Shown here piece after piece: positions 42,408 to 51,270 of a DNA stretch of 64,000 nucleotides (positions within the stretch are counted from its first letter, which is position 1; every line of letters starts with the position of its first letter). The position numbers and the translations under genes were made by a program. The stretch is from NCBI RefSeq assembly GCF_021245985.1, contig NZ_JAJQXA010000005.1, positions 62,001-126,000 on the forward strand. Reading direction: 5' to 3'. Source of the stretch: Flavobacterium soyae (GTDB taxonomy: Bacteria; Bacteroidota; Bacteroidia; Flavobacteriales; Flavobacteriaceae). Below the pieces are notes generated by a model. The model did no database searches, was not told where the DNA came from, and worked only from the letters and a program-made list of their open reading frames with translations.

Positions 42408-43901
42408 ATGAAAAAAATAAAATATATACTTATAGTTCTGTCCGGAGTTTTAACCATAACTTCATGTGACACTGGTGAATTAGAATTAACTAATCCCAAC
42501 ACTTTATCACCTGAAACTTTCTTTAAAAGTGAATCACAGGTGCAGTCATCTGTAAATGCATCCTATGCGGGTCTACAGACAAGAGGACTTTATGGAAGAA
42601 ATTTTTCTTTTGCAATGGATCTAATGGCTCATGATGCTTTAGGAAACCCACAATTAGAAGGAAATAAAAAACCTTTTCAGGATTTTTCTTTTAATGGAGG
42701 AAATGATATTATTCAATATTATTGGGAAGCCTGTTACATAGGGATATCGAGAGCTAATTTTGTACTGGATAATGAGGCAAAAATAAATGCTCTTCCAAAT
42801 TCTGTTTTATCACAAGAGAAAAAGAACAAATATTTAGGAGAAGCTCATTTTTTAAGAGCCTATTATTATTTCCTTTTAGTGAAACGATTTGGAGATTTAC
42901 CAATTTATAAAACAGGGACTATTATCGGCAATGCAAGAAGCCCTAAAACAGATGTTTATGCCTTGATAGAAGAAGATCTTGTATTTGCGTCTCAAAATCT
43001 TTTGCCAAGAGCAACAGAAGCAGCAGGAAGAGCTAATAAAGAAGCGGCTTATGCCTATCTGGGGAAAGTATTGTTATATGAAAAAAAATATGACGAAGCT
43101 TTAGTTGCTTTTAATAGTGTTACAGGATTCAGTCTGGAGGATAAAGGCAGTTTTTACAACAACTTTATGGCCGAAACAGAACACGGTAAAGAATCCATTT
43201 TTGAGATTGAGTTTGACGAGAAAAATGGAACAGGTGATCAATGGGGTGCAGTTGGTGATAGCCAGGGAACTGGTTTTGAAGAGTCTACACTTAGAGGACA
43301 GGAATATGGTAACCTAAGCTGGTATAATGTGTATCCGTCAGACGATTTGTTAGATTCGTATGAAGCAGGTGATGAACGTTTTGGAGATACTTTTTATGTA
43401 CCGGGTTCAAGCTATTTGAAAGGAACGAAGGTAATGCTGGCAAGTAATTTTACAACCTCTGCAGGTATTAGAAGAGCAGGCTGGAAAAAATATCAAAACT
43501 ATTACATAAGAGAAGATGAAGCGACTCGCTCAAGTATTAACTTCAAAGTAATGCGTTACGCAGATGTACTGCTTATGAAAGCCGAATGTGAAAACCAAAG
43601 GGCAGGCGGTTCACAAACAGCAGCTATAGCCTTTATAAAAGAAGTTAGGGATCGTGCAGGTTTAACAACTGCAATTGCTCCGACAAAAGAGGCTGTTTTC
43701 ACTGCAATTATTCACGAACGTAAAGTAGAATTCGCAGGTGAGCAAAGCCGTTTTGATGATATTATAAGATGGGGTATTGCAAATACCGAATTGCAGGGAA
43801 CAGGCTTTACCGCTGGTAAGAGCGAGTTATGGCCAATACCTAACAGAGAAACATCTTCTAATCCCAATATAAAACCAAGCGATAATAATCCGGGTTATTA
43901 A
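42408..43901 (+). CDS. SusD/RagB-family glycan-binding lipoprotein 2
   Basis: A 497-residue SusD homologue with lipid Cys 20 (TITSCDTGELELTNP), the helical LGEAHFLRAYYYFLLVKRFGDLP motif (about 145-168) and the C-terminal RagB segment KVMRYADVLLMKAECENQ, VRDRAGLTT, ERKVEFAGEQSRFDDIIRWG and the ending ELWPIPNRETSSNPNIKPS. It should hold oligosaccharide at the outer face of SusC 2. It is followed by a terminator, then by the convergent symporter gene. Confidence 0.95.
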   Translation: MKKIKYILIVLSGVLTITSCDTGELELTNPNTLSPETFFKSESQVQSSVNASYAGLQTRGLYGRNFSFAMDLMAHDALGNPQLEGNKKPFQDFSFNGGNDIIQYYWEACYIGISRANFVLDNEAKINALPNSVLSQEKKNKYLGEAHFLRAYYYFLLVKRFGDLPIYKTGTIIGNARSPKTDVYALIEEDLVFASQNLLPRATEAAGRANKEAAYAYLGKVLLYEKKYDEALVAFNSVTGFSLEDKGSFYNNFMAETEHGKESIFEIEFDEKNGTGDQWGAVGDSQGTGFEESTLRGQEYGNLSWYNVYPSDDLLDSYEAGDERFGDTFYVPGSSYLKGTKVMLASNFTTSAGIRRAGWKKYQNYYIREDEATRSSINFKVMRYADVLLMKAECENQRAGGSQTAAIAFIKEVRDRAGLTTAIAPTKEAVFTAIIHERKVEFAGEQSRFDDIIRWGIANTELQGTGFTAGKSELWPIPNRETSSNPNIKPSDNNPGY

Positions 43902-43949
43902 TGATTAAATTATGTTAGTTTGAGTTAAGTTAAGTTAGTATTTTTTTTG

Positions 43950-43986
43950 ATAAACAGTGCATTTATAATGCGCTGTTTATTTTTTT
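43950..43986 (+). terminator. terminator after susD 2
   Basis: ATAAACAGTGCATT and AATGCGCTGTTTAT form a 14-bp stem with one G-T pair and a 3-base loop, followed by TTTTTT, 49 bp after the susD 2 stop. Confidence 0.9.
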
Positions 43987-44003
43987 GGCAAGAACAGAAT
44001 TAA

Positions 44004-44175
44004 TTTTAGATTTTAGATTTTAGATTGTAGATTATAGATTTTGAAACTTGAAACCTGAATTCTAAAATCTACAATCTAAAATCTGCAATCTAAAATCTGC
44101 AATCTAAAATCTGCAATCTAAAATCTGCAATCTAAAATCTGGAATCTAAAATCTACAATCTACAATCTAAAATCC
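44004..44175. repeat. ATTTTAGATT / AATCTAAAAT tandem and inverted repeat
   Basis: From about 44060 a 14-bp unit (AATCTAAAATCTGC, with single-base variants) repeats in tandem to 44175. The left part (44004-44040) is the same repeat in reverse orientation (TTTTAGATTTTAGATTG). The right end overlaps the 3' end of the symporter gene and supplies its TAG stop (44167-44169). It contains no protein-coding frame. Confidence 0.9.
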
Positions 44176-45636
44176 ATCTCTTCTTTCCTTCAAATCTGTT
44201 TCAATTTGAATTTCCATTTTCTTATCTATTACATTAAAACATAATAGAATGGCACTTATAATAAATATAAAGCCCGGATAAATACTTATTGAAAGTTTAA
44301 TTCCTTCAACAGCAGCCGGAACCTGATTGACTTCTTCGGCGACATAACCATACTTAGATAAAAAAGCTGCACCTAAAGCACTGCCTATACTTATGCCAAT
44401 TTTTAATCCAAAAATCATAGCTGAAAAAACAGTAGCAGTTGCTCTTCGGTTATTTTTCCATTCGCTGTAATCAGCCACATCCGCAATCATAGCCCACAAT
44501 AAGGGAATAGTTACTCCGTAAATAAATCCATGCAGTAATTGAGTCAAAAAAACCATTGCAATTGCGGTTCTGCTATAAAAATTAAACAGGAGTAAACTCA
44601 GAGCAGATAAAAAAATGAAAGTGATGTAAATATTTCTTTTGCCAAATGAATCTGCAAGAGGTTTTGAAAACATGATTCCGAATATCATAAAAATAATCCC
44701 TCCGCCATTAAAAAGACTAAAAGCAGAAGTTGGAGCATCTTTAGGCCATTGAAAATCTACAAATCCCATTGCTGTTAATGAATTATTTATTCTTTCAATA
44801 AAGCCTGTAAAACCAATATCATTCAAAAAAACGATCTGAGCCACAGGATCTAAGTAATATTTAAAGTAAAAAACGTACATACCGCCCTTTAAAGACAAAG
44901 TTATAAATACCAGAATAGTAACCAGTAACATAACCAGCCAGGGACCGTTTTTGCATAAATCAATAAAATCCTGCTTTACAGAAGATTCCTGATTTTTTGC
45001 AGGAATGATTCTTTCTTTGGTAGTAAAAAAAGTAACTAAAAGACAAATTACTCCAATAAAAGCAAATAGTAACATCGTGTTTTTAAAACCAACTGCTTTA
45101 TCACCATTTCCTAAAATTAAAACAAATGGAAGTAAAAGCGACTGAACTATAAATTGTGCTATCATAACAGCAACAAAACGATAGGAGGAAAGACTGTTTC
45201 GTTCTTTCATATCACCTGTTAAAACACCGCTTAAAGCAACATACGGTAAATTATTTGCAGAATAAAGCAGCACTAAAAAAAAGTAAGTCAGCAATGCATA
45301 AGTTATCTTACCTGTTATTCCAAAACCCGGAGTCAAAAAAGAAAGCACAGCAGCAATTCCAAAAGGCAAGGCAGTCCATAATATCCAAGGCCTAAACTTT
45401 CCCCATCGGGTTTGAGTACGGTCAGCAATAACTCCCATGATAATATTAAAAAAAGCACCAATAAAACCTCCGGTAAAGATAATAACGCTTGCTGTTCCGG
45501 CAGGAATTTTATAAACATCTGTGTAAAAGAAAGCTAAAAAAGTCAGCAGAGTCTGAAAAATCAAATTCGCTGCAAAATCACCTAAACCGTAACCCATTTT
45601 TTCTAGTATAGAAAGCTTTTGCGATGTATTGCTCAT
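44167..45636 (-). CDS. GPH-family sugar:cation symporter (MFS)
   Basis: The 489-residue protein has about 12 hydrophobic helices and the layout of glycoside-pentoside-hexuronide:cation symporters (XynB/XylP/MelB type), including GYGLGDFAANLIFQTLLTF (16-34), the GVIADRTQTRWGKFRPW motif (63-79) and a large middle loop before GPWLVMLLV. It should carry xylose, arabinose or short xylosides across the inner membrane with H+ or Na+. It is divergent from the GH8 gene, with two ACAAYYRRTTGT palindromes between them, so it probably shares control with the GH enzymes. Its stop codon comes from the tandem repeat; the last residues may be repeat-derived. Confidence 0.92.
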   Translation of the reverse strand: MSNTSQKLSILEKMGYGLGDFAANLIFQTLLTFLAFFYTDVYKIPAGTASVIIFTGGFIGAFFNIIMGVIADRTQTRWGKFRPWILWTALPFGIAAVLSFLTPGFGITGKITYALLTYFFLVLLYSANNLPYVALSGVLTGDMKERNSLSSYRFVAVMIAQFIVQSLLLPFVLILGNGDKAVGFKNTMLLFAFIGVICLLVTFFTTKERIIPAKNQESSVKQDFIDLCKNGPWLVMLLVTILVFITLSLKGGMYVFYFKYYLDPVAQIVFLNDIGFTGFIERINNSLTAMGFVDFQWPKDAPTSAFSLFNGGGIIFMIFGIMFSKPLADSFGKRNIYITFIFLSALSLLLFNFYSRTAIAMVFLTQLLHGFIYGVTIPLLWAMIADVADYSEWKNNRRATATVFSAMIFGLKIGISIGSALGAAFLSKYGYVAEEVNQVPAAVEGIKLSISIYPGFIFIISAILLCFNVIDKKMEIQIETDLKERRDGF

Positions 45637-45841
45637 AAATTATAATGGTTGCTTTAATGGGTTTATACCCTGTCATATTTAATTGCAAATTATTTTTGAG
45701 GCGTATTTCTATAAAAAAACAACACTTCATTTTCATTCTATCTGATATAGAATGCTTAATGTAAAAATAGCTTGAAAGTTGAAAAAAGTGTATCATTTTT
45801 GAAGCCTATATTAACATATTTGAAGCATGGGATAGTTTCAG

Positions 45842-45873
45842 TAAATCTATTAAATGATTAATTTAAAACACAA
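45842..45873 (-). promoter_or_regulatory. promoter of the symporter gene
   Basis: On the minus strand TTG (45873-45871), a 21-bp spacer and TAGATTTA (45849-45842) fit TTG-N17-23-TAnnTTTG except for the last base. Operator C overlaps the TTG. Confidence 0.5.
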
Positions 45874-45881
45874 CCAGTTGT
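45870..45881. promoter_or_regulatory. palindromic operator C (symporter side)
   Basis: ACAACCAGTTGT with extended A/T-rich arms (TTAAAACA to the left, TTTTAA to the right). It is related to operators A, B and D and covers the -33 position of the symporter promoter. Confidence 0.6.
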
Positions 45882-45948
45882 TTTAATACTGTAAATTAAA
45901 ATGTATATATTATTTTAATGTCTTGTTTTTATTGATATTATTTTTATG

Positions 45949-45963
45949 CAACCAGTTGTGTAT
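45949..45963. promoter_or_regulatory. palindromic operator D (GH8 side)
   Basis: CAACCAGTTGTGTAT shares TTGTGTAT with operator B and CAACCAGTTG with operator C. It overlaps the TTG of the GH8 promoter, placed exactly as operator B is. Confidence 0.6.
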
Positions 45964-45985
45964 TTGTTGTTTTTGCGTATATTTA
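45956..45985 (+). promoter_or_regulatory. promoter of GH8
   Basis: TTG (45956-45958), a 19-bp spacer and TATATTTA (45978-45985) match the -33/-7 layout except the final A in place of G. A short leader of about 30 bases is predicted before the ATG at 46023. The geometry is the same as at the GH43-led operon. Confidence 0.55.
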
Positions 45986-46022
45986 AATTATTATAAAAGA
46001 CTAACAAATAAACTCAGAAAAT

Positions 46023-47303
46023 ATGACTGTATATCAAATTATTACAAATGAATATCTGGTTAGAATCCGGCTTTTTATTATCGTTTTTACCCTTATTCCG
46101 GCTTTTGCTATTAGTCAAAACAAAAAGAAAGCAGATAAACCTCAATACCGCAATCTTTTCAAAGAAGCAGGTTATAGTCAAATTGATATTGATAAGAAAT
46201 TAACAAAAGCTTACTATGATATTTTTGAAGGGCCAAACAAAGTATATTTTGAAGAAGGAGATTCGTTAGGATATGTTTCTGATGTTAAAAATAAAGATGC
46301 CCGTACCGAAGGAATGTCATACGGAATGATGGCTGCTGTTCAGCTCAATAAAAAAGAAGTTTTTGATCGTCTTTGGCGATGGTCTGTAAAATACATGCAG
46401 CATCAGGACGGATCAAGAGAAGCTTATTTTGCATGGAGTGTAAATCCGCAGACCAAAAAACAAAATTCTCCCGGTTCTGCTTCAGATGGGGAATTATATT
46501 ATATAACCAGTCTGCTTTTTGCTTCTAACAAATGGGGCAATGATACAGGAATAAATTACTACAAAGAAGCCAGAAGAATATTAGATGCCATGTGGAAAAA
46601 AGATGGTACCGGAAATATCTATAATATTATAAATACCGAACACAAGCAAATATCTTTTGTACCGGAAGGAGGCGGCTACAACTGGACAGATCCTTCTTAT
46701 CATGTTCCTGCATTTTACGAAATCTGGGCATTATATGCCAAAGACGGCCATGAACAGTTTTATAAAGAATGTGCAGATGTTTCTCGTAATTTTTTACATA
46801 AAGCCTGTCATCCTGTAACAGGGTTAAATTCAGATTATACCGAATTTAACGGCGAACCGCATCCAACGCCCTGGATGCCGCCCGGATTTCGTTATGATTC
46901 CTGGCGCGTTCCTATGAATATTGCAATGGATTATACGTGGTATGGAAAAGATAAAAAATGGCAGGAAGATTATGCTGAAAGATTTCAAAATTTCCTGAGA
47001 TCAAAAGGATTAGATACTTATCAAGATCAGTTTAATCTGGATGGTTCTACTCCTGATTTTATTCTTCAGGCAGGTCCGGTAAAAAAACTGAGACATTCAA
47101 TTGGGTTAGTGGCGACTGCAGCTACGGCATCGCTGGTAAATAAAGATAAAGCAAGTATGGATTTTGTTCATGCTGTCTGGAATGCCAAATTGGAGCCTTA
47201 TGAAGACGGTTATTTTGATCCCTACTATGACGGGCTGATGTATCTTTTTAGTCTAATGCATCTCAGCGGAAAATATCAAATAATAGTTCCGGAAATAAAA
47301 TAG
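46023..47303 (+). CDS. GH8 reducing-end xylose-releasing exo-oligoxylanase-like
   Basis: A 426-residue enzyme with a long signal-anchor or signal peptide (about 1-32, PAFAISQ) and a GH8 (alpha/alpha)6 barrel (about 38-420). Active-site motifs are E96 in ARTEGMSYGMM (acid), D155 in SASDGELYY, and D292 in FRYDSWRVPMNIAMDYTW (base). Compared with cellulases of the family it is closest in motif to Rex enzymes, which take xylose from the reducing end of xylo-oligosaccharides. The short leader supports the first ATG. It works downstream of GH10 in the periplasm. Its promoter shares an operator with the symporter. Confidence 0.9.
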   Translation: MTVYQIITNEYLVRIRLFIIVFTLIPAFAISQNKKKADKPQYRNLFKEAGYSQIDIDKKLTKAYYDIFEGPNKVYFEEGDSLGYVSDVKNKDARTEGMSYGMMAAVQLNKKEVFDRLWRWSVKYMQHQDGSREAYFAWSVNPQTKKQNSPGSASDGELYYITSLLFASNKWGNDTGINYYKEARRILDAMWKKDGTGNIYNIINTEHKQISFVPEGGGYNWTDPSYHVPAFYEIWALYAKDGHEQFYKECADVSRNFLHKACHPVTGLNSDYTEFNGEPHPTPWMPPGFRYDSWRVPMNIAMDYTWYGKDKKWQEDYAERFQNFLRSKGLDTYQDQFNLDGSTPDFILQAGPVKKLRHSIGLVATAATASLVNKDKASMDFVHAVWNAKLEPYEDGYFDPYYDGLMYLFSLMHLSGKYQIIVPEIK

Positions 47304-47651
47304 TTTTTTAAAACCATTAAATAACCAAGTCCCCTTTTTAACTTTCTTGATGTTTTCAAGAAGGTGCTTTAACTTTTTGCAGCAAATTAGAAGGCAGTTA
47401 CAACTTCCGGTATTTTACAAAGCTGCCCTGGTTTTTTTGGAAAAATAAAAGGTATCTCCAGATTTAAATTTGACAATTGCAACAAATGAGCTAGTTCTTT
47501 GATACAAATAGGCACTATGTTAAAATCAAGTTTTAAGGACATTTGCAATGATATTTTTTTATTGCACAAACAGGGTAGAACTTTAATATGCACTGAGCAT
47601 GTATATTGAGTATGGCAATTTTTAAATTGATGGTTAATTTAAATTTTACTT
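47304..47651. other. gap between GH8 and the 47652 hairpin
   Basis: About 350 bases without a supported gene. A minus-strand 68-codon frame at 47387-47593 has no family resemblance or ribosome site I can see, and a 32-codon plus-strand frame starts at 47349. An AAG-rich hairpin (CTTGATGTTTTCAAG) lies near 47344. Because a strong terminator follows, the gap may carry the 3' tail of the GH8 mRNA or a small RNA. Confidence 0.35.
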
Positions 47652-47697
47652 TTAAACTAGGGAACTCTGGCAGCATATCCCTAGTTTAATTTTTTTA
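47652..47697 (+). terminator. terminator between GH8 and GH39
   Basis: TTAAACTAGGGA (47652-47663) and TCCCTAGTTTAA (47678-47689) are a perfect 12-bp inverted repeat around a 14-base loop and are followed by TTTTTTT. It lies 349 bp past the GH8 stop and 176 bp before GH39, so GH39 probably has its own promoter downstream or is controlled by read-through. Confidence 0.85.
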
Positions 47698-47865
47698 ACA
47701 AGGCACACTGCTATAAACTGTTGTAATTTAAAATGCTGCTGATAGTTTAAAATTGCGTTTAAGAGGATTTGGAGGCAAAACAATTCTAAAAAAAAATGTA
47801 AATGTTATTCTCAGAGTATTTTTTTGTGCGATTGAAAAAATCCTAACTATTAAACCAAAAACAAA

Positions 47866-49461
47866 ATGAAAAGAACCTTTTTACTACTTATTATTCTGTT
47901 GTCTCTCAATAATGCTGTATTGTTTGGACAAAATTCAAAGCCTAAAAAAAATACTTCTGATACCCGCACTATAAAAATAGATTATAAGAATGAAGCAGGG
48001 GCATTAAATACCATGTTTAAGGAGTGTATTGGTGCCGGAAGAGCAAATGAAGGACTGCGTGCCGATTGGCAGCAGCAACTAGCCATGGTTAAGAAAGATT
48101 GTGATTTTAAGTACATTAGGATGCATGGTTTATTAACAGATGATATGGCTGTTTACAGCGAAGATGACAAGGGAAATCCAATTTATAATTATCAATATAT
48201 TGATGTATTGTTTGATTATCTTGTAAGTATTAAAATGAAACCTTTTGTAGAGCTGGGTTTTATGCCGTCAAGACTTGCCAGCGGTGATAAAACTATTTTT
48301 TGGTGGAGAGGAAATGTAACACCTCCAAAAGATTATAAAAAATGGGAAGATTTAATTCATAATTTAACGCTGCATTTTGCAGAACGTTATGGTATTGATG
48401 AAGTTAAATCATGGTATTTTGAAGTTTGGAACGAACCAAATTTATCGCCAGGATTCTGGACAGGTACTCAGGAAGACTATTTTAAACTTTATAAATATGC
48501 TGCACAAGGTATTAAAAGTGTAAACAAAGATTTTAAAGTTGGAGGACCCGCAACTGCCGGTGCGGCCTGGGTTCCTGAAACAATTGAGTTTTGCGAAAAA
48601 AATAATGTTCCAATAGACTTTATTTCAACCCATAGTTATGGTGTTAAACATGGTTATTTAGATGAATATGGAACTTCTGGTACAATTTTAAGTAAGGATG
48701 AATGGAGTGTTAGCGGTGAGGTTTTAAATTCCCGTAAACAAATATCAAATTCAACAAAACCAAATCTGGAATTGCATTATACAGAATGGAGTACATCTTA
48801 TACACCTGCTGACCCAATTCACGACAGTTATCATTCTGCAGCCTATATTCTTCAAAAAATGAAACAAATTGGAACAGCTGCCAATTCTATGTCATATTGG
48901 GTTTTTACAGATATTTTTGAAGAAGCCGGACCCAGGTTTACACCTTTTCACGGAGGTTTTGGATTGGTAAATACGCAGGGAATTAAAAAACCGGCTTATT
49001 TCTCTTATTATTTAATGAACAAATTAGGAGAGACCGAACTTAAAAATACAGACCCGATGTCATGGGCAAGTAAAAAGGCAAACGGAGATACTCAGGTGTT
49101 GTTTTGGGATTTTACTAATACACATCCTGGTGATAAAGAACTTAATCAAACGTATTATTTGAAAGATCTGCCGTCAAAACCAAAAGGCAGGGTTAAAATC
49201 GAAATCACAAATCTTCTGCAGGGAAATTATAATTTAGAAATTTACAAAGTAGGTTACAAAGTAAATGATGTTTACGCAGACTATCTGGTTATGGGCAAAC
49301 CAAACCAGTTAACCAGAGAACAGGCTGAAAAGCTTAAAAAATTAAATGACGGCTCACCAATTACAGCAGAAAAAATAACAATTGGTTCAAACGGAAGTTA
49401 CAGCAAAGATTTTGACATAAATGAAAATGATGTTTTCCTATTAAATCTTGTGAAACAATAA
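47866..49461 (+). CDS. GH39 beta-xylosidase-like glycosidase
   Basis: The 531-residue exported protein (signal to about 22, LFGQ) has a GH39 TIM barrel (about 33-400) and a C-terminal beta-sandwich (about 410-530). The acid/base is E190 in FEVWNEPN and the nucleophile E307 in LHYTEWSTSY; YIRMHGLL (83-90) and DFISTHSYG also match the family. GH39 members include beta-xylosidases and alpha-L-iduronidases; the xylan setting favours the former. It is followed after 86 bp by GH51, probably on one transcript. Confidence 0.9.
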   Translation: MKRTFLLLIILLSLNNAVLFGQNSKPKKNTSDTRTIKIDYKNEAGALNTMFKECIGAGRANEGLRADWQQQLAMVKKDCDFKYIRMHGLLTDDMAVYSEDDKGNPIYNYQYIDVLFDYLVSIKMKPFVELGFMPSRLASGDKTIFWWRGNVTPPKDYKKWEDLIHNLTLHFAERYGIDEVKSWYFEVWNEPNLSPGFWTGTQEDYFKLYKYAAQGIKSVNKDFKVGGPATAGAAWVPETIEFCEKNNVPIDFISTHSYGVKHGYLDEYGTSGTILSKDEWSVSGEVLNSRKQISNSTKPNLELHYTEWSTSYTPADPIHDSYHSAAYILQKMKQIGTAANSMSYWVFTDIFEEAGPRFTPFHGGFGLVNTQGIKKPAYFSYYLMNKLGETELKNTDPMSWASKKANGDTQVLFWDFTNTHPGDKELNQTYYLKDLPSKPKGRVKIEITNLLQGNYNLEIYKVGYKVNDVYADYLVMGKPNQLTREQAEKLKKLNDGSPITAEKITIGSNGSYSKDFDINENDVFLLNLVKQ

Positions 49462-49547
49462 GACAGCTTCTGTCGAGAGATATTAAAAAAGAAAATATTT
49501 TGCTCTTAAACTTTACAAAATACTAACCAATAACCAATAATTCAGAT

Positions 49548-51086
49548 ATGAAAAAGCTCTTTTTATTAACCTTTATATCTTTTATTTTCCAGAATGTTTC
49601 TTCGCAAAATAAAGCTGTAGAGGTAACCATCGTCAAAACAGAAAATAAAACCATCATCAATAAACATATTTATGGTCATTTTGCAGAACATTTGGGAAAA
49701 TGCATCTACGGAGGGCTTTTTGTGGGAGAAGACAGTAATATTTCGAATACAAAAGGTGTTCGTAACGATATCATTAAAGCATTGAAAGACTTAAAAGTTC
49801 CTAATCTTCGCTGGCCTGGAGGATGTTTTGCCGATACTTATCATTGGAAAGATGGAATTGGCCCTAAAAAAGACAGACCAAGTATTGTAAATCGCTGGTG
49901 GGGAGGAACTGTAGAAGACAATAGTTTTGGAACTAATGAATTTTTAGATATGTGCGAAGTTCTGGGAGCAGAACCTTATTTGGCAGGAAATGTTGGCAGC
50001 GGATCTCCTCGTGAACTAGAAGAATGGGTTCAGTACGTAAATTATGAATCAGGCTCTCCAATGTCAGAATTAAGAAAGAAAAACGGCAGAGAAAAGCCTT
50101 GGAAAGTCACTCTTTGGGGAGTTGGAAATGAAATGTGGGGATGCGGCGGAAATATGACGGCAGAATTTTATGCTAATTTATACAGACAGTATGCTACTTT
50201 TATGCCAGATGGAAAAGGGGATAAAAAGCTATTTAGGATAGCCTCGGGTGCAAATGGCGACGATTATCACTGGACAGAAGTTTTAATGCGTGACATTCCT
50301 AAAGGATTAGTAGAAGCTGTCGCATTACATTGGTACTCGGTTAGCAATTGGGAAAAGAAAGGATCATCTGTAAAATTTGATGAAAACCAGTATTTTGAGA
50401 CCATGAAAGCGGCCATTAAAATGGAAGAGCTGGTTCAAAAACATACTGAAATTATGGATAAATACGATCCGGAAAAGAAAGTTGCCTTGATAGTTGATGA
50501 GTGGGGAGGATGGTATGATACCGAGGAAGGAGCAAGCGCATTATATCAGCAAAATACTATGAGAGACGCTATGATTGCTGGTGTAACCCTTAATGTGTTT
50601 AACAATCATGCCGATAGAGTAAAGGGAGCAAATTTGGCTCAAATAGTAAACGTTTTACAGGCAGTAATTTTGACTGATAAAGAAAAAATGGTACTTACGC
50701 CTACTTATCACGTAATGAAAATGTATAATGTACATCAGGATGCCCAGCTGATTCCTTTAAAAATTGAATCTCCAAAGTATGTTTTTGATAATAAAGAATT
50801 ACCGGCGGTTTCTGTTTCAGCTTCAAAAGATAAAGCAGGTTTAACTCATATTTCACTTGTGAATATTGATTTAAAGAAAGAAAACAAAGTTAAAATTGAT
50901 TTAAAAGAACTAGGAATCAAAAACATTAAAGGATCAGTACTGTCTTCTTCAAAAGTTCAGGATTATAATACTTTTGAGAATCCAGACAAGATCGCTCCGG
51001 TTATTTTTAATAAATTTTCTATAAAGAATGATATTTTAGAAGTCACGATCCCGCCTTTTTCTGTTGTAGTTTTAGAAGGGAAATAA
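49548..51086 (+). CDS. GH51 alpha-L-arabinofuranosidase
   Basis: A 512-residue enzyme with a signal peptide (1-20, VSSQ), the GH51 barrel (about 22-385) and C-terminal jelly-roll domain (about 390-510). The acid/base E195 is in WGVGNEMWGCGG and the nucleophile E318 in VDEWGGWYD; YGHFAEHLGKCIYGG and LRWPGGCFADTYHW are standard for the family. It should remove alpha-linked arabinose from arabinoxylan oligomers. It probably forms an operon with GH39. A perfect 21-bp inverted repeat follows its stop. Confidence 0.95.
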   Translation: MKKLFLLTFISFIFQNVSSQNKAVEVTIVKTENKTIINKHIYGHFAEHLGKCIYGGLFVGEDSNISNTKGVRNDIIKALKDLKVPNLRWPGGCFADTYHWKDGIGPKKDRPSIVNRWWGGTVEDNSFGTNEFLDMCEVLGAEPYLAGNVGSGSPRELEEWVQYVNYESGSPMSELRKKNGREKPWKVTLWGVGNEMWGCGGNMTAEFYANLYRQYATFMPDGKGDKKLFRIASGANGDDYHWTEVLMRDIPKGLVEAVALHWYSVSNWEKKGSSVKFDENQYFETMKAAIKMEELVQKHTEIMDKYDPEKKVALIVDEWGGWYDTEEGASALYQQNTMRDAMIAGVTLNVFNNHADRVKGANLAQIVNVLQAVILTDKEKMVLTPTYHVMKMYNVHQDAQLIPLKIESPKYVFDNKELPAVSVSASKDKAGLTHISLVNIDLKKENKVKIDLKELGIKNIKGSVLSSSKVQDYNTFENPDKIAPVIFNKFSIKNDILEVTIPPFSVVVLEGK

Positions 51087-51111
51087 AAGTGCAGATTGAT
51101 GAATAAATTGC

Positions 51112-51166
51112 AATTATGGTATCGCTATACTTTCACAATGAAATGAAGTATAGCGATACCATAATT
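51112..51166. repeat. perfect 21-bp inverted repeat
   Basis: Arms at 51112-51132 and 51146-51166 (core ATGGTATCGCTATACTT) are perfect complements around 13 bases. It lies 26 bp after the GH51 stop and about 105 bp before the HTCS 3 start. No T-run follows on the plus strand, so it is not a standard terminator; it could be an mRNA 3'-end stabiliser, a protein-binding site or a small mobile repeat. Confidence 0.8.
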
Positions 51167-51270
51167 CATTAAAGAGATTATAGATAGACTAAACATTTAT
51201 TATATTTGAATTATAACCCGCGATTTCAACCGTGGGATACTGAGATGAAAATTCTGCTAACCATTTTAAA

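Noticed and set aside
44038..44175. CRISPR-like array
   Set aside because: The 14-bp units are back to back with no unique spacers and run into a gene; it is a simple tandem repeat.
47387..47593. 68-codon minus-strand ORF
   Set aside because: No recognisable family, ribosome site or neighbour logic; it lies in an AT-rich gap where such frames are expected by chance.
51112..51166. Intrinsic terminator
   Set aside because: The stem is perfect, but neither strand has a convincing T-run right after it, so it was listed as an inverted repeat.
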